From CAVRXT01 sp049644285 (GTDB taxonomy: Bacteria; Acidobacteriota; Terriglobia; Acidiferrales; UBA7541), in assembly GCA_049644285.1 (NCBI GenBank), contig JBARRP010000181.1:11986-75985 (forward strand): a DNA stretch of 64,000 bases, written 5' to 3'. The position numbers were made by a program, and so were the translations under genes. The notes below the pieces were generated by a model, which was not told the origin of the DNA, searched no databases, and saw nothing but the letters and a program-made list of their open reading frames with translations. Below, one piece after another: positions 51,785-60,532 of this stretch (position 1 is its first letter; each line of letters begins with the position of its first letter).

Positions 51785-52852
51785 CTATGGCTCCCTTAAC
51801 TTCCGGTTGCTCGTGCCAACCTGCATTGCGCAAGGGACATTCTCCAAGATTCTTACCAGACGCTTCATATCAGTGCTGGCAGGGACGTCACCCGCTGTTG
51901 TCAGGATTGCGGGTCGCAATTCCGAGATAACCTGACGAAGAAATTGATGAGCTTCCTCGCTGACCGGCTCCTTGATCTGGAATGTTTCACGGGGCAGGGC
52001 CACACCAATCGTCGCAGCTCCCAGTTCAGGGATTCGTCGCGATTCCCGTGACAAAATCCCGTCCAGCACGGGACACAGGATGCAATCCCAGTGCCGGCGA
52101 AATATCACCTCTCTGTTCTCAGCAAAGGAGTGGTGGTTGGAAAATTGGAGAACAGGGAGTGCCTCATAGAACCGAATAATGTTAAACGTGGGCGCCAGCA
52201 AGCCCGCCCAAGCCTCACAGTCCTCAGCCGAGAGGGCCGGTAGAACTTCCTCTTGAATGAAAATTAGATTAGCGCCGGCTTCCACAAAAGCGGATGAAAC
52301 TTGTGCGATCATCGATGCTGCCAGCTCCATGGCGGCGTCTGGCACATCCCCGCGCCGCAGCGTATCCTCGCGTTCCAACTGCGTCAGTTGGGCGGCAAGC
52401 GTAAATGGGCCCGTGACCCCGGCCATGAGGAGAGAATCGTCGCGCAGAAGCGTCTTGAGCCGCCGGATGACTTCGACAGCGATGGCGATTCGGCCACTCT
52501 TCGCCGCCTGTTCGGGAGAGCGAAGACCTTCTGGCAGCGCTCCTTTCCGAGCGTCCGCAGACCAGTGCAGCGTGGGCGGCTGCTCTTCCGTTTGCCAGCT
52601 CAGCCCAGCGCCCAGTGCTTCCGCTTCGAGGCACGGATCGAAGTAACAGGCCACGCCGTCCGAGCGCAGATGGCCCCGAATTCGTATTAGGGAGTTTGAA
52701 ATCTTTGTGGGGTTACTGAGGAACGCGCGGAGTGCCAAGTTTTCTATCCTGGCGCCCAGCGAGAAAACAATCGGCAAGAATAGCGGCCGCGGTGGCGCAA
52801 TTCCCTGTAACATCCGCTTAACGATCTGCCGCGGGGTAGGACTCTCGACCAT
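51785..52852 (-). CDS. Uroporphyrinogen decarboxylase-family protein (methyltransferase-like)
   Basis: A 355 aa TIM-barrel protein of the URO-D superfamily: RPLFLPIVFSLGARI near the start, MAGVTGPFTLAAQL in the middle, GANLIFIQEEVLP, and a C-terminal TTAGDVPAST. True heme-pathway HemE motifs are not evident. Homologues in catabolic operons are corrinoid-linked or cobalamin-independent methyltransferases such as MtaA, CmuA or MetE-like proteins. It could remove a methyl group from a methoxylated aromatic, but the metal-binding His/Cys set is not clear. It starts 4 bases after the HyuB-like stop. Confidence 0.7.
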   Translation of the reverse strand: MVESPTPRQIVKRMLQGIAPPRPLFLPIVFSLGARIENLALRAFLSNPTKISNSLIRIRGHLRSDGVACYFDPCLEAEALGAGLSWQTEEQPPTLHWSADARKGALPEGLRSPEQAAKSGRIAIAVEVIRRLKTLLRDDSLLMAGVTGPFTLAAQLTQLEREDTLRRGDVPDAAMELAASMIAQVSSAFVEAGANLIFIQEEVLPALSAEDCEAWAGLLAPTFNIIRFYEALPVLQFSNHHSFAENREVIFRRHWDCILCPVLDGILSRESRRIPELGAATIGVALPRETFQIKEPVSEEAHQFLRQVISELRPAILTTAGDVPASTDMKRLVRILENVPCAMQVGTSNRKLREP

Positions 52853-52855
52853 CGC

Positions 52856-54916
52856 TTAGGGCCGGAAAATGGGCGCAACCGGGTTGGCGTCCGGCCAGGA
52901 GCCATACCATTGCAGGATTTCTTTGGGCGGGCTCTTCCTGTTCCACTCTCGATGGAACTCGTCGAAGGACTTGCCCCGCGCGAGGCGCGCCTGCCTTTCC
53001 TCCTGCCGAAGTTGCTTCGTTCTTCCCGGGTCCAGCTTTCGCCGCACGGGGTCATACGAGATGCGGTAAATATTCTGAGCGGTCCAATCCGAAATGATTT
53101 TCTTCCGTAGATCCTCGAGAATTTCGTCGGGGTCCCGCTCGAGCGGATCCCCATAGCCCGGCCCACCGCCGCTGAAACCGAACAACAGATCCCCTTCTTC
53201 GTACACCTTGGGGGTTCGTGCCACTAATTCGTAATTCCACTGACCCCCGATGCTGCTCTTCTCGAGAATGGCGCGGTGATCGAGGGTAAGCTGCGGATCT
53301 CCTTCCTGCATTCTCTTGAGTAGGTCCGCCTTTCGAATACTGATACCTGGAATCGGCGAGGAGGCATATCCGCCGAATAGAGGCTGGCCCAGGGGCACCT
53401 TGCTTCCGTTGCCCATACACATCGAAACAAGGTCCGGCATTTTGTGAATCATCCACTGCTGCACGCCCCCAGATCCCCCGCGGTGGCGCCCGTGGCCGCA
53501 CGAGTCTTTCCAGTGCTGTGAGAGCGTCACCGTCACCGGCAGCTCGCTCTCGACCTGTTCGGAATCCGGAGCGCGGCCGAAGGCGCACCAGGCAAACCCA
53601 TAAGCGTCCATGCCGTCGGCGGAGGCGCGACCCCCCTGCCCCATGGTGTTGAGCGAGAACGAGAGCACATCGGCGACCGCGAGTTTCCACTGCGAGAGGC
53701 CCGCGCAAATCTGGGACGTATGCTGGCTGCCAGGCGACGCGGCCACCTGCTGCCACAACCCCGCGCTCGAAAATGCCATTTTGGCGAAACTGTTGTGAGT
53801 GGCGCAGCGAGCCTGCATTCCGATGAAGACGCAACAACTCGTCGCCGCCTGCTTGCCCGGGTTGAGGATGCTTCCCTCGGGGAAAACAAAATCGATCGGA
53901 GCAAACGTGGAGCTGCAGATCGGCAAGTCGTGGAAAATGTATTCGTACATAAAGTTGGCGATGTGCCCGACGACCGCCTGCGGATGAACGTTGTACGAGG
54001 AAGGGTTTTCCGGCGACGTGCCGTGGAAATCGAACACGATGCTCTCGTCCTCTTTTGTCAGCGTCAAATAGCAAGCGCGCACAAGCGCGGGCGTCCATCC
54101 GATGGCGTCATTGAAGACGACGGCGCGGAATTTGCCGTCGGGAAGACCTTTGATCTTTTTTCGCGCGCCTGCTTCGGCCGTTTCGGACATCTTGCGAAGC
54201 AGTCCCACCAGAAATTCCGGACCACGCTTTTCGACGAGTTCGAGCAGTCGAACCCGGACCCGGTCCGCCGTCGTGCATCGCGCCCTCAAGTCGGAAATGA
54301 ACATGGCCGGCGCGCGAAGGCCATAGACGGAATAGAACTCGAGGAAGTCATTGCGGAGCTCGTAGTTCTCCGCAATCTTGATGGGCGGGAGATTGAGCCC
54401 CTCGTCGAATCGAGAGCGAGCGCTGACGGGCATGCCGCCTGGCTCGATCGCCCCCGTTTCGGTGGTGTGCAGCGCGGCGGATGCCCACGCCACGAGCTTT
54501 CCCTTGTGAAAAACCGGCATCAGCGCTACTTGATCCGGATTGTGAATGCCGCCATACAGCGCATCATTCGTGTACCAAATATCGCCTGCGCGGATTCCCG
54601 GGTTTTGCTCGTAGTATTTCAGGATAAACTTGATGACGATCGGCTGAATGATTGCGTGCAGATAGGTGCCGCAAGAAGCGTTCACCAGATCGCCGCTCGC
54701 GGTGAAGATGGCCACCATCGAATCTCCCGAAACGCCGAAGTAACTCCGTGATGACCGCACAAAGACTTCCATGGCCTCATCCAGAATATCGTTCGTAATC
54801 TGCACGCCGATCTCATAGTTGCCTTGAACGATTTTGGCCGCGCATTCCTTCTCGTAGGGAGTCGCGGGTGCGGGTTTCAGCCACTCCAATTTTTCAGCCA
54901 GCGTCGGAATCGGCAT
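52856..54916 (-). CDS. HyuB-like subunit, ApcD-type (acetone/acetophenone carboxylase family)
   Basis: A 686 aa protein of the hydantoinase-B/acetone-carboxylase-alpha family. Recognisable segments are FVRSSRSYFGVSGDSMVAIFTASGDLV, GDIWYTNDALYGGIHNPDQ, ALHTTETGAIEPGG, FDFHGTSPENPSSYN and a C-terminal FGFSGGGPGYGDPLERDP. In the carboxylase structures this subunit holds the site where the phosphorylated enol substrate meets CO2. It follows the HyuA-like gene by 8 bases. The ApcD assignment rests on the four-gene order; a classic hydantoinase is the alternative. Confidence 0.87.
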   Translation of the reverse strand: MPIPTLAEKLEWLKPAPATPYEKECAAKIVQGNYEIGVQITNDILDEAMEVFVRSSRSYFGVSGDSMVAIFTASGDLVNASCGTYLHAIIQPIVIKFILKYYEQNPGIRAGDIWYTNDALYGGIHNPDQVALMPVFHKGKLVAWASAALHTTETGAIEPGGMPVSARSRFDEGLNLPPIKIAENYELRNDFLEFYSVYGLRAPAMFISDLRARCTTADRVRVRLLELVEKRGPEFLVGLLRKMSETAEAGARKKIKGLPDGKFRAVVFNDAIGWTPALVRACYLTLTKEDESIVFDFHGTSPENPSSYNVHPQAVVGHIANFMYEYIFHDLPICSSTFAPIDFVFPEGSILNPGKQAATSCCVFIGMQARCATHNSFAKMAFSSAGLWQQVAASPGSQHTSQICAGLSQWKLAVADVLSFSLNTMGQGGRASADGMDAYGFAWCAFGRAPDSEQVESELPVTVTLSQHWKDSCGHGRHRGGSGGVQQWMIHKMPDLVSMCMGNGSKVPLGQPLFGGYASSPIPGISIRKADLLKRMQEGDPQLTLDHRAILEKSSIGGQWNYELVARTPKVYEEGDLLFGFSGGGPGYGDPLERDPDEILEDLRKKIISDWTAQNIYRISYDPVRRKLDPGRTKQLRQEERQARLARGKSFDEFHREWNRKSPPKEILQWYGSWPDANPVAPIFRP

Positions 54917-54924
54917 ATGTCTCC

Positions 54925-57063
54925 TTAGAACGTCGGGGCGGCGGACTCCTCCAGGATGCCAAGCCCTCGTTCATCGATTGAAAACCGCAGGGCCGGCGGC
55001 ACGACGATTGTTGTGTATTCACTTTCGATCACCGCTGGGCCGTCCAAAACATTTCCGGGGCACAACGCTTCCAGGGAAAAAATCGGCGTCTCACAGTAGT
55101 CGCGCAACTCTGACCAAAATACGAGGCGCTGGCCCTTCCGCGCTGCCCCGGGATCGTGCCCCCCGAGCGGCATGCTAGGCAGGTGGACTTTTTCAGTCGG
55201 GACGATCGCCTTCAAGATAAAACTCTCCACAAATACACCGCCTTCGGGGTTCACAACGAATGGGCTAAAAGCCTCGCTGAATTCCTTCTTGAAGGCGTCG
55301 CAAATCGCCCGAACATCACCCATAGCGTGAATGGACAACCGCGGCGACAGAGCGCGCTTGACGTGGAACTGGCCTCCGTAAAGCATGTCCAGTTCGAGGA
55401 CGAAGGTCGCATCCTTCAAATTGAGTCCATCTCCGGCCAGATCTCGGCGAGCGTGCTCGAGGAGGCCTTCGACCGTTTGGTTGAAAGCGGCATAGTCCTG
55501 GGTGAGCTCCTGGCTGCCTGGTGTCATGAGCGTCAGTTTCTTAGACACTTCGTAGACATGCATGATGTCCATCGTGGAAGAGCCGAACGCGCAGAAGACG
55601 GGAGAAAACGGAAAGGTCACAGCTTTTCGGATATCGCCTTTGAATCCCTCCGCATGGGTGGGGCCAGCGCCGCCACCGACAAACAGGATGAACTCCTCCG
55701 GGCTGTGGCCGCGCAGGTGGACTTCTTTCATAATCGCCGAAGCCATATTTCCGTTCACGATTCTGCGAATGACTTCCGCTGCTTCCTCGACGCTGATGCC
55801 GAGCGGCTTGGCGATTTTGTCGCGGATTGCCTGCACCGAGCGGTTCTTATCGAGCCGCATTCTTCCGCCGGAGTAATACTCAGGGTTTATGTAGCCCAAG
55901 ACCACGTCGGCGTCCGTAACCGTCGGCTCAGTCCCGCCCAGGTTAAAGCACGCCGGGCCCGGGATGGATCCGGCGCTCTTCGGGCCCACTTGCACTTGAT
56001 TCTGAAGCAGCCGGTTGATCGAGGCAATTGAACCGCCGCCGGCGCCGATCGATAGCGTCTTGATCATCGTGATTCCAACCATCCAGCGGTCAATGATCGG
56101 GCGGAAATCGTAGCTTCGTACGCTGTCCTCGACCACGAGGCCTACGTCGAAGCTTGTCCCTCCCATGTCGGTCATGACGACGTTCTTGTACCCCAGCGAC
56201 TTGGCCACGTGATGAGCACCCATCAGTCCCGACACCGGCCCGCTATTGAATGTGCGGCTGGCGGTCGTCCGGAAGATCTCGGCAATACCGCCGGAGCTCT
56301 GGATCATCAGCAAGGGTTTCTTATAGCCTCGTTCGCGCAGCTTGTCCCACATTGCGGAAAGCTCGATCTGCATCGACCTCTGGAGATAAGCGTCGAGGAT
56401 TGCGGCAAGGGTTCTCTCGTATTCGCCGAGCTTGCCGACCACCTGTCCCGCAAGCACCACCGGCAAATAGCCGATGTGAAACTCCTTGTATTCGTCGCGG
56501 ATGATCTCCTTTACCCGCCGTTCATGAATCGGATTCAGAAAACCCCAAAGAAGAGAAATGACGAATCCGCGCGCGCCGCAAGCGACCAGGTGCCGAACCT
56601 TTTCTCGAACGTCGTTTTCATCCAGCGGCCGGATCACGTTTCCCCGGGAGTCGATTCGCTCCTTGACGCCGGCAATCATGTCGCGGGGAACAAGCGGCTC
56701 CGGTTTTTTTTGAACCGCCAGATTTCTGCGTTCCGCGACGCGCGTGCCGTCAATCCACTGAGCCCCGCGGCCGATCAACACGACGTCCTCATGACCTTCG
56801 GTGGTGATCAAGGCCAGCCGCGGGCCTTTCCTTTCGATCAACCGGTTCATGGCGATCGTCGTGGAGTAACGGATCATGTCGATCGCGGGCAACAGCTCTT
56901 CCATTTTCAGGCCGAGGGCGCTCGCACCGTCCTCGATAACACGCGAAAAGCAAACGGAGAGATCATACGGAGTCGTCGGAGACTTCTTAATGAGAGACTT
57001 CCCATTGAAGTTGAGCACCAGATCGGTGAATGTTCCGCCGACGTCGATATCAATCGAATTCAT
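54925..57063 (-). CDS. HyuA-like subunit, ApcC-type, ATP-binding
   Basis: A 712 aa ASKHA-fold protein: IDVGGTFTDLVL (phosphate 1 loop), MTDMGGTSFDVGLV (phosphate 2) and FVGGGAGPTHAEGF (adenosine region). SIGAGGGSIA and GPACFNLGG are typical of hydantoinase A. It activates the ketone or amide oxygen by ATP-dependent phosphorylation. ATG overlaps the small-subunit stop as ATGA. It is one of two HyuA-like proteins in the operon, a trait of acetophenone carboxylase rather than simple hydantoinases. Confidence 0.88.
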   Translation of the reverse strand: MNSIDIDVGGTFTDLVLNFNGKSLIKKSPTTPYDLSVCFSRVIEDGASALGLKMEELLPAIDMIRYSTTIAMNRLIERKGPRLALITTEGHEDVVLIGRGAQWIDGTRVAERRNLAVQKKPEPLVPRDMIAGVKERIDSRGNVIRPLDENDVREKVRHLVACGARGFVISLLWGFLNPIHERRVKEIIRDEYKEFHIGYLPVVLAGQVVGKLGEYERTLAAILDAYLQRSMQIELSAMWDKLRERGYKKPLLMIQSSGGIAEIFRTTASRTFNSGPVSGLMGAHHVAKSLGYKNVVMTDMGGTSFDVGLVVEDSVRSYDFRPIIDRWMVGITMIKTLSIGAGGGSIASINRLLQNQVQVGPKSAGSIPGPACFNLGGTEPTVTDADVVLGYINPEYYSGGRMRLDKNRSVQAIRDKIAKPLGISVEEAAEVIRRIVNGNMASAIMKEVHLRGHSPEEFILFVGGGAGPTHAEGFKGDIRKAVTFPFSPVFCAFGSSTMDIMHVYEVSKKLTLMTPGSQELTQDYAAFNQTVEGLLEHARRDLAGDGLNLKDATFVLELDMLYGGQFHVKRALSPRLSIHAMGDVRAICDAFKKEFSEAFSPFVVNPEGGVFVESFILKAIVPTEKVHLPSMPLGGHDPGAARKGQRLVFWSELRDYCETPIFSLEALCPGNVLDGPAVIESEYTTIVVPPALRFSIDERGLGILEESAAPTF

Positions 57064-57446
57064 TCCGTCGCCTCGAGCCGCTGTCCACGAATAACGAATT
57101 CTCCCTTGCGCAGCCTTTCCTTGAGCTTGTCCAAATCAATCTCGATGTCGTGTGTGATCGGGTGTCCGGGCGGCAGATATTCGGTCTCGATCTGCGTACC
57201 ACAGCCCGGACAGTAGAATTCAACGATACGAACCCACAGCGGGTCGGGGGAAAAGTTGAAAGCTCCGGAAACGATCGGCGGATGAATCTCCCGCGGGTCG
57301 CGGTCGTGGAGCAGGCAGCCCCGCTTATAGTTTTCGCGCGCCGGACCGAGCACTCGCCCGCAGTGGTTGCACAACCATTGTTCGTGGTCAATGTCTAAAT
57401 CGAGATATTCCGTGATGCGAATCCGGTTCTGCAGTTCCGTAGCCAT
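57060..57446 (-). CDS. Small zinc-ribbon subunit, ApcB/acetone-carboxylase-gamma-like
   Basis: A 128 aa protein. Two CxxC pairs, Cys26/29 (CNHC) and Cys79/82 (CPGC), form a zinc ribbon; Cys44 is extra. The C-terminal part is YLPPGHPITHDIEID followed by a charged helix. Small zinc-binding subunits of this size accompany acetone and acetophenone carboxylases and are absent from plain hydantoinases, so this gene is the best evidence for a carboxylase complex. It is coupled to the next gene by ATGA overlap. Confidence 0.82.
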   Translation of the reverse strand: MATELQNRIRITEYLDLDIDHEQWLCNHCGRVLGPARENYKRGCLLHDRDPREIHPPIVSGAFNFSPDPLWVRIVEFYCPGCGTQIETEYLPPGHPITHDIEIDLDKLKERLRKGEFVIRGQRLEATE

Positions 57447-57474
57447 ATTCGTTGCCTCGTTCCGCGCCTTCTGC

Positions 57475-59499
57475 TTATGCGTTTGTCGAACGCCGCCTGA
57501 CAGCGCCGTTCCCTAACTTGTCCACGACCATCACCCAGCCCTCAGGAATGAAGTACGTGGTGTTCACCCCTTCGAGCACCGCTGCTCCTTCGACGCAATT
57601 GCCTGGCTGCAAAGACTCCCACCGATAGACCTGCGCTTCCCCGTTGCGGCTTCCCCAGAAGACCGGCCGCTTTCCTGTTCGCGCATGTGAGGAGTCGGGC
57701 GTTTGCAACGGGTGCTCGACCAATCGCGGCTTCGACATCCTTTTCCTCACGCGGAGACGGATCAACTCAAGAGAAATTTCTCGCTCGTCAGCCCCGCCCG
57801 CAAATCCCAGCGCCGCCGCGCAGAGAGCAGACCACAAGTCGTTGGCGCTTCGAAGATCCGATTCAGAACAGGCCACCGGGATCGAATGGCGACCCTTTGC
57901 CGATACCTCGAACTCGATCGCCTGATCCAATCCGTCCGGGCGAATGCCCTCGCCAAGAAGATCTTTGACCGCTTCTGCTTTCATCTCCTCGAGCATCCGG
58001 CGGAGCTGAACCACGATTCCGTCCGCCGTCGCTTCGCCGGGCGCAGGACGCTCGTACACGTGACAAATGTCGGAAACGGACGAGCCGAAGGCGCTGAACA
58101 CCGGGCCAAGTGAAAACAGCTGGACGCGGTCCAGCCCGGCCTTGTCCGCCACACCGCAGGCGAAGAGGCCGCCGTTCCCACCATAAGCAAAGAGCACCTG
58201 TTCAGAGCGAGCCTGCTGGACTTCTCGTTGCGCGCTAGCGATCACGTTGGCAACCGACTCGAACGCCTGATCGATCACGGCGTTGCAGGCCTCCTCCGTC
58301 GAAACATTCAAGGGCCGGGCGACGAATTCTTCGATTGTCTGACGCGCCAGCTCGCGGTCAATCGGTTTTGCTCCCCCGAGGAAATAATCCGGGTTGATGA
58401 GCCCGGCGGTGACGAAGGCATCGGTGAGCGTGGGCCGATCTCCGCCGAGCCCATAACATGCTGGTCCCGGAAACGACCCCATGCTCTCGGGACCAAGCTG
58501 AATCTCCGGGGCTCCCGCGTTACCGACTGTTTTCACTACACTGCCCCCACCGAGCGCAATCGAGCGCAAATAAGGCAGCGAGATTTCGACGGGGATGCCG
58601 AAGAAGTTAGACGGTTTCCGGTAGATGGGCTCCGCGCCTTGCAGCACACTGACCTTTGCAGTGGTCCCTCCGATATCCATGGCAATCAGGACGTCCAAGC
58701 CATAGATCTTTGCGAGGTGAGCGCTTCCATGAATGCCGAGGATCGGTCCGGACTCGATCGTGTCGATCGCCTTGGTTTTTGCGATCCCCGCGACGCCACC
58801 ATTGACGTGACTCACGAGAAAACTACCCGCGTATCGGCACGTTTCCAGCAGCTCGTCTTCCGCTTTGAACAACGTGGCCGCGAGTGCGCCGTGTGTGTAC
58901 GCGTTGATCAGCGCGCAATACGTTCTCGTTCGATCGTCCGCGCTTTTTGAGATGTCGCTGCCGGCGAGGACCGGCACCGAGCCCAGAAAATGATCGGGGT
59001 ATTGCTGGTCAATGACGCGCTTCACCGCCATCTCCCGCCCCGGATCACGGTGGGACCCTTGCAGGCTGACGCAGATTCTGCGCACGCCGCGCTCGAGGAG
59101 GGCGCGCGCTGCATTCATAATCTCTGTTTCGCCTGCGGATCCATTTATCCCGATCACATCTCCATCGCTCAGAAGTCGATTCAAGACAATGCTGCGAGGC
59201 TCGTTGCCGTACAGGTCCTTTTCGTGGCCCTGTGAAACTAACAAGCCAATCCGCGGCCCACTCGACTCGGCCAAAACATTGGAAGTTATGGTGGTGGACC
59301 ATCGAATCAGTTCGACGTTTTCGAGAAGCTCGACCGTATCGGGAAACCCGAGTTGGGTTGCTCCCTGCCTCAAGCAGTCGAAAAGACACACCGTCAGGTC
59401 GTGCTGGGTTGTATCTACCTTCACGCAAACAACGTTCCCGCTTTCCGTGAAAATTCCATCCGTCAAGGTTCCCCCAACGTCGATGTCCACTGTCCACAC
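57475..59499 (-). CDS. HyuA-like subunit, ApcA-type
   Basis: A 674 aa second HyuA-like ASKHA protein, clearly divergent from the 712 aa one. It has VDIDVGGTLTDGIF, IRWSTTITSNVLAES, IAMDIGGTTAKVSV, SIALGGGSVVK and GPACYGLGGDRPTLTDA. The GTG start at 59499 has no obvious ribosome binding site and lies 7 bases after the cysteine-hydrolase stop; GTG 59490 is possible. In Apc one HyuA-like subunit phosphorylates the ketone while the other is thought to hydrolyse ATP for carboxyphosphate. Which does which here is unknown. Confidence 0.87.
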   Translation of the reverse strand: MWTVDIDVGGTLTDGIFTESGNVVCVKVDTTQHDLTVCLFDCLRQGATQLGFPDTVELLENVELIRWSTTITSNVLAESSGPRIGLLVSQGHEKDLYGNEPRSIVLNRLLSDGDVIGINGSAGETEIMNAARALLERGVRRICVSLQGSHRDPGREMAVKRVIDQQYPDHFLGSVPVLAGSDISKSADDRTRTYCALINAYTHGALAATLFKAEDELLETCRYAGSFLVSHVNGGVAGIAKTKAIDTIESGPILGIHGSAHLAKIYGLDVLIAMDIGGTTAKVSVLQGAEPIYRKPSNFFGIPVEISLPYLRSIALGGGSVVKTVGNAGAPEIQLGPESMGSFPGPACYGLGGDRPTLTDAFVTAGLINPDYFLGGAKPIDRELARQTIEEFVARPLNVSTEEACNAVIDQAFESVANVIASAQREVQQARSEQVLFAYGGNGGLFACGVADKAGLDRVQLFSLGPVFSAFGSSVSDICHVYERPAPGEATADGIVVQLRRMLEEMKAEAVKDLLGEGIRPDGLDQAIEFEVSAKGRHSIPVACSESDLRSANDLWSALCAAALGFAGGADEREISLELIRLRVRKRMSKPRLVEHPLQTPDSSHARTGKRPVFWGSRNGEAQVYRWESLQPGNCVEGAAVLEGVNTTYFIPEGWVMVVDKLGNGAVRRRSTNA

Positions 59500-59506
59500 G
59501 GGGAGC

Positions 59507-60187
59507 TTATCTGCCCTGCGCTTTGAGATTTATCAGGAGCTCTTCCGATCTTATCGTCCATCCGAAAAATGATTCGACGTTAAACACCGTCGCTTCCTGC
59601 ATCCGACTTTCTCCCGCAGCCATGCTGCCGTCCCCGAGAAGAATGGGCCAATAGTCGAGGAAGTAGGCGTCCCGGAGGGTAGATTCGACGCACACGTTCG
59701 TCGCAATTCCGGCAAGAAAGAGATACTGAATGCCGCGCACGCGCAGCAGGGAATCGAGCGTCGTCCCGACAAACCCGCTATATCGAGTCTTGGTGATCAC
59801 CAGGTCGCCGGGCTGCGGCCGCAGCTCATCCACGATGGCGAAATCCCATGTGCCTTCCGTAAGAATTTTCCCTTTCAATTCCGGACTGGCATGCATCAGG
59901 CGCATCGCCAGTTCCTTGTGCCAGTTGGGCGAGTGCGGCCCTCCACTGTTGCTTAGATCGGGTTTGTACCCCATCTGCAGATAAACAATCGGAATTCCAG
60001 TCGGCCGCGCAGCTTCGATAACGGCTCGGATCGCTCGGATGACCTGCGGAGCCTCGGAGATGTTTACTCCCCCGAGATCCAGCATTCCACCCTTGCTGGC
60101 GAACGCGTTTTGCATGTCTACCACGATAATGGCTGACCGTGTGAAATCAACTTCGATGGGTTCCGGCTTGGTCGTCAGTTTCGGCAT
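59507..60187 (-). CDS. Cysteine hydrolase, isochorismatase superfamily (RutB/carbamoylsarcosinase-like)
   Basis: About 226 aa from ATG 60187 (MPKLTTKPEPIEVD); a TTG at 60232 would add 15 residues. Catalytic triad positions are Asp in IIVVDMQNAF, Lys in VITKTRYSGF and Cys in GIATNVCVESTLRDAYFLDY, preceded by the cis-peptide region. HSPNWHKELAMRLM resembles RutB and N-carbamoyl amide hydrolases. It hydrolyses an amide or carbamoyl group. First gene of the carboxylase-like operon; its presence keeps a hydantoin/N-carbamoyl route possible. Confidence 0.88.
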   Translation of the reverse strand: MPKLTTKPEPIEVDFTRSAIIVVDMQNAFASKGGMLDLGGVNISEAPQVIRAIRAVIEAARPTGIPIVYLQMGYKPDLSNSGGPHSPNWHKELAMRLMHASPELKGKILTEGTWDFAIVDELRPQPGDLVITKTRYSGFVGTTLDSLLRVRGIQYLFLAGIATNVCVESTLRDAYFLDYWPILLGDGSMAAGESRMQEATVFNVESFFGWTIRSEELLINLKAQGR

Positions 60188-60532
60188 TGCCCGATCAGGC
60201 CCCCTGTTGCCATTCTTCCCAGTCCTTTTCAACTAGGCTATCCTGCTCCCGTCCGGCATCAATTATCTTCTCCTCCGATTCCTTCTGACTACATAAATGG
60301 TTTCCGTCAGGGCACGGCTTCAGCCTTGCCGAAAAGCTCCGGAAATTCAGGGGTTTTAACCCCTGAGGTCAGCAGGGCGGTCGAAGCATTTATGAGATAC
60401 GCTGGCTCTGTTGACATCCCTCGATAACGTTTCGGGCCAGGCTCCGGGTGTTTGTAGCCTACCTCTCCAGAGGCGGGGATTCTTCAAGACGAGCTTGTCC
60501 GGGCGCCAACTACCCGCCCGCCGCGCCGACAG
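60188..60532. repeat. Intergenic space with palindromic REP-like element
   Basis: This 345-base gap has no gene. At 60348-60365 lies CAGGGGTT-TT-AACCCCTG, perfect 8-base arms. Around it (about 60285-60400) are GGGCACGGCTTCAGCCTTGCC, partly self-complementary, and an ATAAATG/CATTTAT pair (60294-60300 and 60389-60395) that nearly brackets the element. The layout resembles dispersed intergenic repeats seen in Acidobacteriota genomes. Copy number cannot be checked here. Confidence 0.45.
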
